Below, in pieces: positions 19,029 to 25,753 of a stretch of DNA of 64,000 nt. The position numbers and the translations under genes are program-made. Source of the DNA: Bacteroidia bacterium (lineage in GTDB: Bacteria; Bacteroidota; Bacteroidia; Flavobacteriales; Schleiferiaceae); NCBI GenBank assembly GCA_030424545.1, contig JAUHWL010000009.1:1-64000 (forward strand), read 5' to 3'. Numbering within the stretch: position 1 is the stretch's first letter; each line of letters begins with the position of its first letter. Below the pieces are notes generated by a model, which was given only the letters and a program-made list of their open reading frames with translations, ran no database searches and had not been told where the DNA came from.

Positions 19029-19574
19029 TTAGAGTTGAAACCTAAACCCTGCATTAATTAACAATCCATTTGAATAAATTGGACGAGTTGGTACTTTATC
19101 GGCCGTAGCGCCTGTTCCTACCCCACCTATTTCAATAAAATAGTTTCCTTTCGGAAAGAAGAAAAATTCAAAACCAAACAATCCGTAACCACCAATCTCT
19201 AATGATTCTGAAGAAAAGTCAGCATTTGGAAAAAGCAATAATAAACCACCTTCACCATAAAGACGTACAAAGTCAGCTATTTCGCCTGCCACACTTACAA
19301 CCCCCACCGATAAGTTTCCATAAGGTGTCCATGTCATTTCTTTATTTAAAAGATGTTCATTCCACATTACGTTTCCGCGTACGCGGATGGCTATTTTTTG
19401 TTTTAAAAAATACGGTGAGGTAGCATTAATACCCAAACCAAAATTATTTTGATACTGCCCAATCTGAAACCCAAATCCAAGGTTTTTACTAAGCACGCTC
19501 TCTTGCGCTGTACAAAACATTGAACTTAAAAAAAGCCCAATAACCGTTAGAAATTTTATGTTCATTCTTTTCAT
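19029..19574 (-). CDS. Predicted outer-membrane beta-barrel protein
   Basis: A 181-aa exported protein (178 aa if ATG 19565 is used), with signal peptide FLTVIGLFLSSMFCTAQ and Gly- and Phe-rich amphipathic strands ending in AGFRFQL, as in small outer-membrane barrels. The longer frame from 19604 is unlikely because it begins inside the -7 promoter element at 19602-19609. First gene of the operon with the membrane protein and regulator. Confidence 0.75.
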   Translation of the reverse strand: MKRMNIKFLTVIGLFLSSMFCTAQESVLSKNLGFGFQIGQYQNNFGLGINATSPYFLKQKIAIRVRGNVMWNEHLLNKEMTWTPYGNLSVGVVSVAGEIADFVRLYGEGGLLLLFPNADFSSESLEIGGYGLFGFEFFFFPKGNYFIEIGGVGTGATADKVPTRPIYSNGLLINAGFRFQL

Positions 19575-19601
19575 CTTGTTGTTCTTTATATAATTACTCA
19601 G

Positions 19602-19634
19602 CAAATATAATAAACTAGTTTATTATATAAACTA
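19602..19634 (-). promoter_or_regulatory. Promoter -7 box overlapped by a palindromic operator
   Basis: On the minus strand TATATTTG (19609-19602) matches the -7 consensus. A perfect 24-bp palindrome centred on CTAG covers 19605-19628 and contains TAAACTA/TAGTTTA half-sites, with a third TAAACTA at 19628-19634. The overlap implies repression by steric block, most likely by the winged-helix protein of the same operon. Confidence 0.68.
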
Positions 19635-19702
19635 TATTTTTTATAACATAAACGCACGATAGCATGATCAAACACCATAATTAAACTTTACTCTCAATAA
19701 AA

Positions 19703-19734
19703 TTGGGGTTTACATAAACTCAACGCTATATTTG
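19703..19734 (+). promoter_or_regulatory. Promoter of the TPMT-like methyltransferase gene
   Basis: TTG at 19703-19705, 21 bases, TATATTTG at 19727-19734, then the ATG at 19763. Confidence 0.68.
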
Positions 19735-19762
19735 GACAAACTAACCCATGATTTAAAGTACT

Positions 19763-20356
19763 ATGACGAATAGGTTTACCGCCAACTATTGGACAGAAAA
19801 ATACAAGAAAAAAGAAATTGGTTGGGATGTTGGCGAGGCAACAACACCATTTGTTGAACTCTTTAAATCACTACAAGATAAAGATGTAAAAATATTAATA
19901 CCCGGATGCGGAAGCGGATATGAAGGAGAGCTGCTTTTTAACCTCGGATTTAAAAATATTACTTTACTAGATGCGTCTGTAGAGGCAAAAACTCTTTTTT
20001 TACAAAGAGTTCCCAGTTTTCCGAAAGAACAATTTATTATAGGCGATTTTTTTACCGTTTCTGAACAGTTTGACTTAATTCTAGAACAAACTTTTTTTTG
20101 CGCTCTAGAACCCTCTTTACGTGAAGATTATGCCACGAAAATGCATGACCTTTTGGTACCCGGAGGTGAATTAATAGGCTTATTATTTACTTTTCCGCTT
20201 ACAGAAAAAGGGCCTCCTTTTGGCGGATCTAAACAAGAGTATCTAACACTATTTTCGAAGCATTTTACAATAGATACGATGGAACCTTGCTATAACAGTA
20301 TTTCGCCACGCATGGGCAATGAACTTTTTATTTGCCTTAAAAAGCCAATGAATTGA
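19763..20356 (+). CDS. TPMT-family SAM-dependent methyltransferase
   Basis: A 197-aa class I methyltransferase. The family start NYWTEKYKKKEIGWDVGEATTPF and the SAM loop ILIPGCGSGYEGELLF match thiopurine methyltransferase-like proteins; motif DLILEQTFFCALEPSLR follows. Bacterial members methylate small thiols, halides or metalloid compounds; the substrate cannot be read from sequence. The phosphoribosyltransferase gene follows after 31 bases on the same strand. Confidence 0.85.
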   Translation: MTNRFTANYWTEKYKKKEIGWDVGEATTPFVELFKSLQDKDVKILIPGCGSGYEGELLFNLGFKNITLLDASVEAKTLFLQRVPSFPKEQFIIGDFFTVSEQFDLILEQTFFCALEPSLREDYATKMHDLLVPGGELIGLLFTFPLTEKGPPFGGSKQEYLTLFSKHFTIDTMEPCYNSISPRMGNELFICLKKPMN

Positions 20357-20387
20357 TTCTTATTTTCGTTTTAAATTTTACTCTCTT

Positions 20388-20894
20388 ATGAATTCTACAA
20401 AAACGCTGGTTTTAACAGATCAAAAAGTAGCTTTAATAATACAGCGCATAGCGTGGCAAATTTTTGAAAAGCATGTGAATGAAAAAGAGGTCTATTTTGT
20501 AGGTATACAAAAAAGTGGTTATTGGTTAGCGCAAAGAATAATGGCCGTTTTAGGAGATATTTCATCGCTAGATTTATACTTGGTTGAGATGGAAATCAAC
20601 AAGAAAAAACCACATGACAATAGCATTAGGTTAAATCTAGAATTAGAGAATCTCAAAAACAAAAATGTGGTTTTGGTTGATGACGTACTCAATTCTGGAA
20701 AAGTTCTTATTTATGGTGTTCGTCATTTGTTAACTCAGCCGTTGAAACGTCTAACTACAACGGTATTGGTTGATAGAAATCATAAAAAATATCCTATAAA
20801 AGCAGATGTAAAAGGCCTCTCACTTTCCACATCTTTACAAGAACACGTATCTGTTGAAATAGACAAAAACTCAGCACAGGTGTTTCTTAGCTAA
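20388..20894 (+). CDS. Phosphoribosyltransferase-family protein, PyrR-like
   Basis: A 168-aa type I phosphoribosyltransferase fold with the PRPP loop NVVLVDDVLNSGKVL (about 93-107) and the closing sequence VDRNHKKYPIKADVKGLSLST, which resembles PyrR. PyrR proteins bind pyr mRNA or have weak uracil phosphoribosyltransferase activity. There is no pyr operon beside it, so the regulatory role is uncertain. It meets the nitroreductase gene tail to tail. Confidence 0.8.
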   Translation: MNSTKTLVLTDQKVALIIQRIAWQIFEKHVNEKEVYFVGIQKSGYWLAQRIMAVLGDISSLDLYLVEMEINKKKPHDNSIRLNLELENLKNKNVVLVDDVLNSGKVLIYGVRHLLTQPLKRLTTTVLVDRNHKKYPIKADVKGLSLSTSLQEHVSVEIDKNSAQVFLS

Positions 20895-21458
20895 TTATTT
20901 CCAGGTAACTTTTTCTTCAATTGGTGTAATACGTTTACCTTTTGGTAAATCTGCAATCGGCTTACCTATATAGAAAAACCCCAGCGATTTATCGTTTACA
21001 TCAAGCTTTAAATATCGTCTCATTTCATCGGTAAATGCCAACTGGCCTGTGCTCCAATAAGCGCCAAGACCCAAAGAATGTGCCATTAACCACATGTTTT
21101 GCACAGCCATGGCTACAGCCAACAACTCCTCTAATTCAGGTATTTTTTCATTCGTACCTCTTTTCATTCCTATAGAAATTATGTGAGAAGAAGCATCAAT
21201 CATCCGTTTTCTCTTTTCATTTCTTACTTCATTGCTGCCATTTAATTCTGCATCCAAATCATTTAAAAATTGTAGCAATTCTTTTTTTGCTTCTCCAGAA
21301 AAAACGGTAAATCGCCAAGGTTCGGTTAAACCATGAGTGGGCGCCCAGTTTGCGGCTTTCAATAGTTTCCAAATTAGTTCATCATCTATTGGTTCACCTG
21401 TATATCTATCAGGCTTTACTGTTCTTCTATTTTCAATAATTTGCTCTAGCATATACAT
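20895..21458 (-). CDS. Nitroreductase-family protein
   Basis: A 187-aa FMN-dependent oxidoreductase. Family features: N-terminal ENRRTVKPDRYTGEPID, ANWAPTHGLTEPWRFTVF (FMN site), NMWLMAHSLGLGAYWSTG and the C-terminal GFFYIGKP. Reactions could include NAD(P)H-dependent reduction of nitro or quinone compounds. It starts one base after the shikimate kinase stop, so it is co-transcribed with it. Either of two near-adjacent ATGs could be used. Confidence 0.88.
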   Translation of the reverse strand: MYMLEQIIENRRTVKPDRYTGEPIDDELIWKLLKAANWAPTHGLTEPWRFTVFSGEAKKELLQFLNDLDAELNGSNEVRNEKRKRMIDASSHIISIGMKRGTNEKIPELEELLAVAMAVQNMWLMAHSLGLGAYWSTGQLAFTDEMRRYLKLDVNDKSLGFFYIGKPIADLPKGKRITPIEEKVTWK

Positions 21459-21459
21459 T

Positions 21460-21966
21460 CTAGTTTTTTAAAACATTTTCAATATTCTGTAAATTAATGT
21501 CATCCTCATCAAGGATAAAATTGGCTTTTCTATAAAACACATTTCTTTCAAATAAGTGCTTTGCTATAAACTCTTGCAATTTATCATCAGGTATATGTTT
21601 AAGAATGGGTCTATTTTCTCTTTCTAAGGTCAATCTGTTTACCAACGTTTTTATAGACACATTTAAAAATATAGAAATTGCAGTTTTATTGATTGCGTCT
21701 ATGTTATTAAAATAGCAAGGTGCTCCTCCTCCAGTTGCCAAAATCATATCATTTTTTTTAGCTAATAAATCTAACAAAGCCAATTTTTCGAGTTTTCTAA
21801 AAGCTAATTCTCCTTTTTTTTCGATAAAATCAAAAATTTTTTCATTTAAATAATTGTCCTCCAAATAGGTGTCTAAATCAATAAAATCAACTCCAAGCTT
21901 AGCTGCTAAACGCTTAGCCCACAAACTTTTACCCGCGGCCATATAGCCAATAAAAACAACCTTCAT
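21460..21966 (-). CDS. aroK: Shikimate kinase
   Basis: Fifth enzyme of the chorismate pathway, ATP + shikimate to shikimate 3-phosphate; 168 aa, normal length. Walker A GYMAAGKS at 7-14, shikimate-site sequences DFIDLDTYLED and ATGGGAP, and lid motif ENRPIL. It is followed immediately by the nitroreductase gene. Confidence 0.93.
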   Translation of the reverse strand: MKVVFIGYMAAGKSLWAKRLAAKLGVDFIDLDTYLEDNYLNEKIFDFIEKKGELAFRKLEKLALLDLLAKKNDMILATGGGAPCYFNNIDAINKTAISIFLNVSIKTLVNRLTLERENRPILKHIPDDKLQEFIAKHLFERNVFYRKANFILDEDDINLQNIENVLKN

Positions 21967-22042
21967 CTTTCAATAATTTACCCTGCAAATATGGTAACAA
22001 CAACAAGGAATTAAATAAGTTTTTAAATATTTATAATTGCCT

Positions 22043-22072
22043 TTTGATGTTTTAAATAACCTTTTATATTTG
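22043..22072 (+). promoter_or_regulatory. Promoter of the tRNA-Lys/tRNA-Leu region
   Basis: TTTG at 22043-22046, 18 bases, TATATTTG at 22065-22072, with the tRNA starting 23 bases later. Confidence 0.7.
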
Positions 22073-22094
22073 CACCCGCTTTAAAAAAGCAATA

Positions 22095-22167
22095 GACTCG
22101 GTAGCTCAGTTGGTAGAGCAATACACTTTTAATGTATGGGTCCTGGGTTCGAGCCCCAGCCGGGTCA
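22095..22167 (+). tRNA. tRNA-Lys (UUU)
   Basis: A 73-nt cloverleaf: acceptor GACTCGG / CCGGGTC, D loop AGCTCAGTTGGTAGAGC, anticodon loop CTTTTAA, T loop GGTTCGAGCC, discriminator A; CCA not encoded. Confidence 0.97.
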
Positions 22168-22168
22168 C

Positions 22169-22199
22169 AAAAAGGAGGTATTTTTACCTCCTTTTTTTA
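22169..22199. terminator. Hairpin with T-run after tRNA-Lys
   Basis: AAAAAGGAGGTA pairs with TACCTCCTTTTT. It lies 2 bases after the tRNA and is a typical terminator. Confidence 0.88.
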
Positions 22200-22214
22200 T
22201 TCTTACCAATTGTA

Positions 22215-22298
22215 GTCCAGGTGGTGGAATTGGTAGACACGCCAGCTTGAGGGGCTGGTGAGCATTAGCTTGTGCAAGTTCGAGTCTTGTTCTGGACA
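22215..22298 (+). tRNA. tRNA-Leu (GAG)
   Basis: An 84-nt class II tRNA with long variable arm. Acceptor GTCCAGG / TCTGGAC, anticodon stem CCAGC/GCTGG with loop TTGAGGG (anticodon GAG), T loop AGTTCGAGTCT. It lies after the first terminator, so it may have its own promoter or depend on read-through. Confidence 0.95.
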
Positions 22299-22305
22299 CA
22301 AATTA

Positions 22306-22335
22306 AAAGCCAAATAGTAGCTGCTATTTGGCTTT
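22306..22335. terminator. Hairpin terminator after tRNA-Leu
   Basis: AAAGCCAAATAG (22306-22317) pairs with CTATTTGGCTTT (22324-22335), a 12-bp stem. Confidence 0.8.
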
Positions 22336-22502
22336 CTTATTCCTTCTCATAAGTAGAAATAATTTTCTTACGAACAAAATACCATGCCTCATGGTTATAT
22401 TCATACATTTTAAGACTTTTACCTTAATTTAATGTAAATCAGCATTTTATACTCTTTTTATACCAATAAAACCCGTTACATTTACAGTATTAAACAAGAA
22501 TT

Positions 22503-23357
22503 ATGTCGGTAAGAGAAAAGCAGAAATCAAGCATTCCAATTCCAAAAAGAGTTTCATTATTTATTAAAGGGGCACAAGCGCTTTCTACAAGTGCAGGCTT
22601 CGCTATTGCAAAAAAATTGTTTTTTACTCCGCAAAGATTTCCAACACCAGAAAGAGAAAGTGAATATAAAAACAGTGCAACAATTAGTAGAGAAACAGTA
22701 AACAATAAAAAAATTACTGTTTATCAAACCGGTAGTGGTAAGAAGAAAGTATTACTAACTCACGGCTGGTCAGGTAGAGCATCTCAATTTTACAAAATAG
22801 CACCCGCTCTTAACAATGCTGGATATCGGGTTTATTCATTTACGGCCCCTTCTCATGGATCCTCTACAGATAAGGAAACCCACATGTTAGAATTTGCTGA
22901 TAGTATTGTCTATTTAGACAAGAATTACGGTCCGTTTGAAGCACTAATTGGCCATTCCTTAGGGGCAGCTGCTAGTCTAAACGCAATAAACCTTGGTGTA
23001 AATACGAAGAAAGTAGTTTTGCTTGGCGCACCAAATTCTATAAAAAATATAATTTTTGATTTCTGTTCAAGTTTAGGTTTTAAGCCTGAAATCGCTAAAA
23101 AGCTAGAAGCATATATAAAAGAAGAGTATGGCCAAGATATAGAGAATTACAGCCCTTTAGGTTTGGCTCCACAAATGACAATTCCCGCATTAATTGTACA
23201 CGATGAAAAAGATAGAGATGTACCGATAGAATATGCTAGAAAAAATCATGAGGCTTGGAAGGATAGCAAACTCTTTGTCACAAAAAACTTGGGGCATACT
23301 AGAATCTTAGATAACAATGCTGTTATTGAAGAAATTGTAAGTTTTTTAAATAAGTAA
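22503..23357 (+). CDS. Alpha/beta hydrolase
   Basis: A 284-aa serine hydrolase fold. Oxyanion region LTHGWSGRASQF, nucleophile elbow LIGHSLGAAAS, acid in HDEKDRDVP and catalytic His in LGHTRIL. The N-terminal 60 residues form a mildly hydrophobic helix region that may touch the membrane. Substrate unknown. The msrB gene starts 35 bases downstream on the same strand. Confidence 0.85.
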   Translation: MSVREKQKSSIPIPKRVSLFIKGAQALSTSAGFAIAKKLFFTPQRFPTPERESEYKNSATISRETVNNKKITVYQTGSGKKKVLLTHGWSGRASQFYKIAPALNNAGYRVYSFTAPSHGSSTDKETHMLEFADSIVYLDKNYGPFEALIGHSLGAAASLNAINLGVNTKKVVLLGAPNSIKNIIFDFCSSLGFKPEIAKKLEAYIKEEYGQDIENYSPLGLAPQMTIPALIVHDEKDRDVPIEYARKNHEAWKDSKLFVTKNLGHTRILDNNAVIEEIVSFLNK

Positions 23358-23392
23358 CGTAAGCTATTACCCTATACTCCGACTAAAATGGC

Positions 23393-23893
23393 ATGATGAA
23401 GTATTTAATTATTACAACGTTTATGGCTGTAATGTATTCTTGTACAGCTCAAGAACAAAACAAAAATTCCGCTGAAGTGAAAATAAAAATAGAGAAAAGT
23501 GAAGCTGAATGGAAAAGCGCACTTACCCCAGAACAGTATTATGTATTAAGAGAAAAAGGAACAGAAAGGCCTCATACGGGAGAATATGATCTTTTCTTTG
23601 AAGACGGCATCTATCATTGTGCTGGCTGTGAAGCTCCATTATTTGAGTCGGATTCTAAATTTGATGCGCACTGTGGCTGGCCAAGTTTTGACCAGGCTAT
23701 ATCTGATTCTTCTATAATAGAACGTTTAGACAAATCTCATGGAATGATAAGAACAGAGATTGTTTGCGCCAATTGTGGTGGACACTTAGGACACGTTTTT
23801 AATGACGGACCTACTAATACAGGGTTGAGATATTGTGTTAATTCTATAAGTTTAGGCTTTGAAAAAGAGGATGAAAAAAGAGATGAAAAATAA
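23393..23893 (+). CDS. msrB: Peptide-methionine (R)-S-oxide reductase, lipoprotein
   Basis: Repairs oxidised methionine (R-sulfoxide), 166 aa. Zinc motifs CAGCEAP and [12 protein letters not shown], catalytic Cys in [10 protein letters not shown] and the substrate region [12 protein letters not shown] are all present. A signal peptide ending in a lipobox-like MYSC anchors it in the envelope, so it protects extracytoplasmic proteins. The first two codons are both ATG; either could initiate. Confidence 0.93.
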   Translation: MMKYLIITTFMAVMYSCTAQEQNKNSAEVKIKIEKSEAEWKSALTPEQYYVLREKGTERPHTGEYDLFFEDGIYHCAGCEAPLFESDSKFDAHCGWPSFDQAISDSSIIERLDKSHGMIRTEIVCANCGGHLGHVFNDGPTNTGLRYCVNSISLGFEKEDEKRDEK

Positions 23894-23904
23894 TTTTTTA
23901 TTTC

Positions 23905-23934
23905 TTGTGTAAAATACAAACAATTGTATATTTG
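23905..23934 (+). promoter_or_regulatory. Promoter of tRNA-Val
   Basis: TTG at 23905-23907, 19 bases, TATATTTG at 23927-23934. Confidence 0.7.
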
Positions 23935-23980
23935 CCACCGCTTTTAACGAATGAAATACTTCAAAAAAGCAACAATGTAA

Positions 23981-24055
23981 GGGCGATTAGCTCAGCTGGT
24001 TCAGAGCACCTGCCTTACAAGCAGGGGGTCACTGGTTCGAACCCAGTATTGCCCA
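23981..24055 (+). tRNA. tRNA-Val (UAC), integration target
   Basis: A 75-nt tRNA with acceptor GGGCGAT / ATTGCCC, anticodon loop CTTACAA, T loop GGTTCGAACC. Its last 45 bases plus the next base (24011-24056) are repeated exactly at 29438-29483. An integrative element entered here and restored the tRNA 3' half. Confidence 0.97.
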
Positions 24056-24056
24056 C
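24011..24056 (+). repeat. Left attachment-site copy (inside tRNA-Val)
   Basis: A 46-bp sequence from the anticodon arm to the tRNA 3' end, identical to 29438-29483. The flanks differ on both sides (C versus A before it, T versus A after it), which fixes the repeat boundaries. Confidence 0.95.
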
Positions 24057-24064
24057 TCAAAATC

Positions 24065-24101
24065 AAGGAGTTACAATGTAAAAATTGTAACTCCTTTTTT
24101 A
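24065..24101. terminator. Terminator supplied by the element next to tRNA-Val
   Basis: AAGGAGTTACAAT (24065-24077) pairs perfectly with ATTGTAACTCCTT (24084-24096), followed by T. It would end both the tRNA transcript and, on the other strand, the ATP-grasp transcript. The likely original tRNA terminator now lies at 29485-29516. Confidence 0.85.
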
Positions 24102-24121
24102 TTTGCACACAATTTGCACAC
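24101..24121 (+). promoter_or_regulatory. Left pair of putative integrase arm-type sites
   Basis: Two exact copies of ATTTGCACAC at 24101-24110 and 24112-24121 (11-base step). Three more copies in the same orientation lie at the right end of the element. Confidence 0.7.
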
Positions 24122-24124
24122 TTT

Positions 24125-25096
24125 TTAGGCAGTTACATAGCCAAAGTGTTTGGCAGCAGCTACGGCATAAGATGAAACACCGTTAACCTTTCCGGCAAAT
24201 TCGCGGGCGGCTTTTGCATATTCTTTGTAAATATCAACCTTCACAACATCGGCAATCTTAACGCCCCAGTTTGTATTGACTTCTAAAACCTTTGCGTTGC
24301 CGTTTTCATCTCTTATTAAATCTACTGCCGCATATTTTAACCCAATGGCCTCGGCTGCATTTATGCAAATTTCTTTTTCGGATTCGGTCAATTCTATTTC
24401 TACACCTTCAGCTCCCTGAGAAATATTGGTTTTCCAATTATCATCTTTTGCAATTCGTTTCATGCTTGCGGCAACTTGGTAGCCATCTGAATAATGAATT
24501 AACGCCCGTATGTCTGCCGCTTTGTCTTCTGAGGGCTTAAAGTATTCGTTTATTATTACTTTCTCATTGGTGCGCTCATAAGCCTCTAAACGCGCCTCCA
24601 GTACTTCACGGGTTCGGCAAATATGAACATCATCGCCCTGACTTCCACCGAAAGCGGTTTTTACTATAACGGGGTAATTAAATTTGTTTTCTATTATCGC
24701 TATTCGCTTACGTGGTTCTGCATCGTAGTACGTGCGTGCAACGGGTAAACCATTTAAACGCAAAACTCTAGAAGTTTCTAATTTACTTCGGGCAATAAGT
24801 ATTGCATCTGGATCCTGAACTAATGAAATGTGCGGGTACTTTTCGCGAATCAACCTTAACACCTCGCACCCGTGCAAAACATCTTGCCCCATTCGGGTAA
24901 CTACCAAATTAAAAGAACGCACACTTAACCGTTCGCCATTGTGATAAAAATGGTCATGCTCGTTTTCTTGCGCTAAATAGTAGCTTAATGATTGGTGATT
25001 AATAGTGGTTACTTCATCGCCCTGGCGTTTAAAAGCTTCAATATATTTTGGGTTTCCGTTTCCGTCTTTGTTATTAGTGATAAATAATACTTTCAT
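24125..25096 (-). CDS. RimK-like ATP-grasp ligase, element cargo
   Basis: A 323-aa ATP-grasp enzyme close to RimK, which adds glutamate to the C terminus of ribosomal protein S6. The N-terminal pre-ATP-grasp domain (1-115) is followed by the ATP-grasp fold: YPVIVKTAFGGSQGDDV (ATP lid), IINEYFKPSEDKAADIRALI, DNWKTNISQGAEG (RimK has a similar Arg/Asn-containing loop) and the metal site KVLEVNTNW. The stretch after EVN differs from RimK (NWGVKI where RimK has SPGLEG), suggesting another acceptor. It lies on the mobile element, divergent from a small peptide gene 360 bases away. Such enzymes also install ester or amide rings in graspetide RiPPs. Family sure; substrate inferred. Confidence 0.85.
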   Translation of the reverse strand: MKVLFITNNKDGNGNPKYIEAFKRQGDEVTTINHQSLSYYLAQENEHDHFYHNGERLSVRSFNLVVTRMGQDVLHGCEVLRLIREKYPHISLVQDPDAILIARSKLETSRVLRLNGLPVARTYYDAEPRKRIAIIENKFNYPVIVKTAFGGSQGDDVHICRTREVLEARLEAYERTNEKVIINEYFKPSEDKAADIRALIHYSDGYQVAASMKRIAKDDNWKTNISQGAEGVEIELTESEKEICINAAEAIGLKYAAVDLIRDENGNAKVLEVNTNWGVKIADVVKVDIYKEYAKAAREFAGKVNGVSSYAVAAAKHFGYVTA

Positions 25097-25455
25097 TTGG
25101 TTTATTTTTAATTATTTCTGTAAATCTGAAGCTTTACAACGAGCCATTAAAGGACAAAGAAAATTCGCTTTTAGACTCATATATCCGATTAAAAAATTTT
25201 GTGTAATTACAGGCTGTAAATAGGGCTTGCCGCGTGGCATTTAGAGTAAAAACCGCTTTTTATGAATTTAAAAAATTCTCAAAACTCTAACTATCAATGC
25301 ATTACCCAAAAAAGCGTGATTTTTTTATTTTTCGCACAACGAAAGAAATTTTCGTCTGAAACGAAAGAAATTGACGCAATAAACGAAAGTAATTGACGCG
25401 CTTTTTGTTGGTTGTTTATGGATTTGGTTTTAGCTTTCAGAAAAAATAAATTGAT
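25097..25455. other. Divergent control region between ligase and peptide genes
   Basis: 359 bases of very AT-rich DNA without a gene. It contains three iterons at 25339-25398 and a 13-base sequence ATTAAAGGACAAA (25146-25158) repeated at 27964-27976. Promoters for both divergent genes must lie here, but no clear TAnnTTTG box is visible. Confidence 0.6.
25339..25398 (+). repeat. Three direct repeats with 22-bp period (iterons)
   Basis: ACGAAAGAAATTTTCG (25339), ACGAAAGAAATTGACG (25361) and ACGAAAGTAATTGACG (25383) are spaced exactly 22 bp apart, two helical turns. This is typical of replication-initiator iterons or a cooperative operator. They end 58 bases upstream of the peptide gene start. 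Confidence 0.8.
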
Positions 25456-25623
25456 ATGAAAACACCAACAGAATTAGAGAATTTTTTAGCAACTGCAAGT
25501 GATGAAAGATTAAAAAGCTTTGTAGAATTTGCCAATAAAAAAGGCGGGTTAAATATTGATCAGATTAAACGGGCAAATAAAGGTGACGAAATTAACATTG
25601 TTATTACCGGCTGCGGTTTGTGA
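25456..25623 (+). CDS. 55-aa peptide, candidate substrate of the ATP-grasp ligase
   Basis: A small open frame of 55 codons, ATG 25456 to TGA 25621. The peptide starts MKTPTELENFLATASDERLK, an amphipathic helical region rich in Glu and Lys like a RiPP leader. It continues SFVEFANKKGGLNIDQIKRA and ends GDEINIVITGCGL, with Gly, Cys and Thr. It has no signal peptide and no membrane segment. It is unlike any family I know. Support for it being real: in-frame ATG, sensible protein-like composition, defined control region upstream and a very strong hairpin 20 bases after the stop. That it is modified by the divergent RimK-like enzyme is inference. It could instead be a small regulator. Confidence 0.55.
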   Translation: MKTPTELENFLATASDERLKSFVEFANKKGGLNIDQIKRANKGDEINIVITGCGL

Positions 25624-25643
25624 CTTCTATACTACTTTTCTTC

Positions 25644-25711
25644 GCCTCATCACTTTATCACTTTACTTTACCGCCTATATATAGGCGGGTAAAGTGATAA
25701 AGTGATGAGGC
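25644..25711. repeat. Large hairpin with 32-bp stem
   Basis: The arms 25644-25666 and 25689-25711 (23 bp) pair perfectly, and inside them 25671-25688 is a perfect 18-bp palindrome (CCGCCTATA / TATAGGCGG). A 4-base bulge (25667-25670) separates the two stems. The arms contain tandem AAAGTGAT repeats, and a related copy (TAAAGTGTTAAAGTGATA) occurs at 25735-25752. It lies between convergent genes and may act as terminator, but has no T-run; a replication or processing role is also possible. Confidence 0.85.
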
Positions 25712-25753
25712 TTTAACGTTTTACCCTATCGCTTTAAAGTGTTAAAGTGATAA

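Noticed and set aside
25339-25398. CRISPR array
   Set aside because: Only three short repeats with 6-base gaps and no cas genes; iterons explain them.
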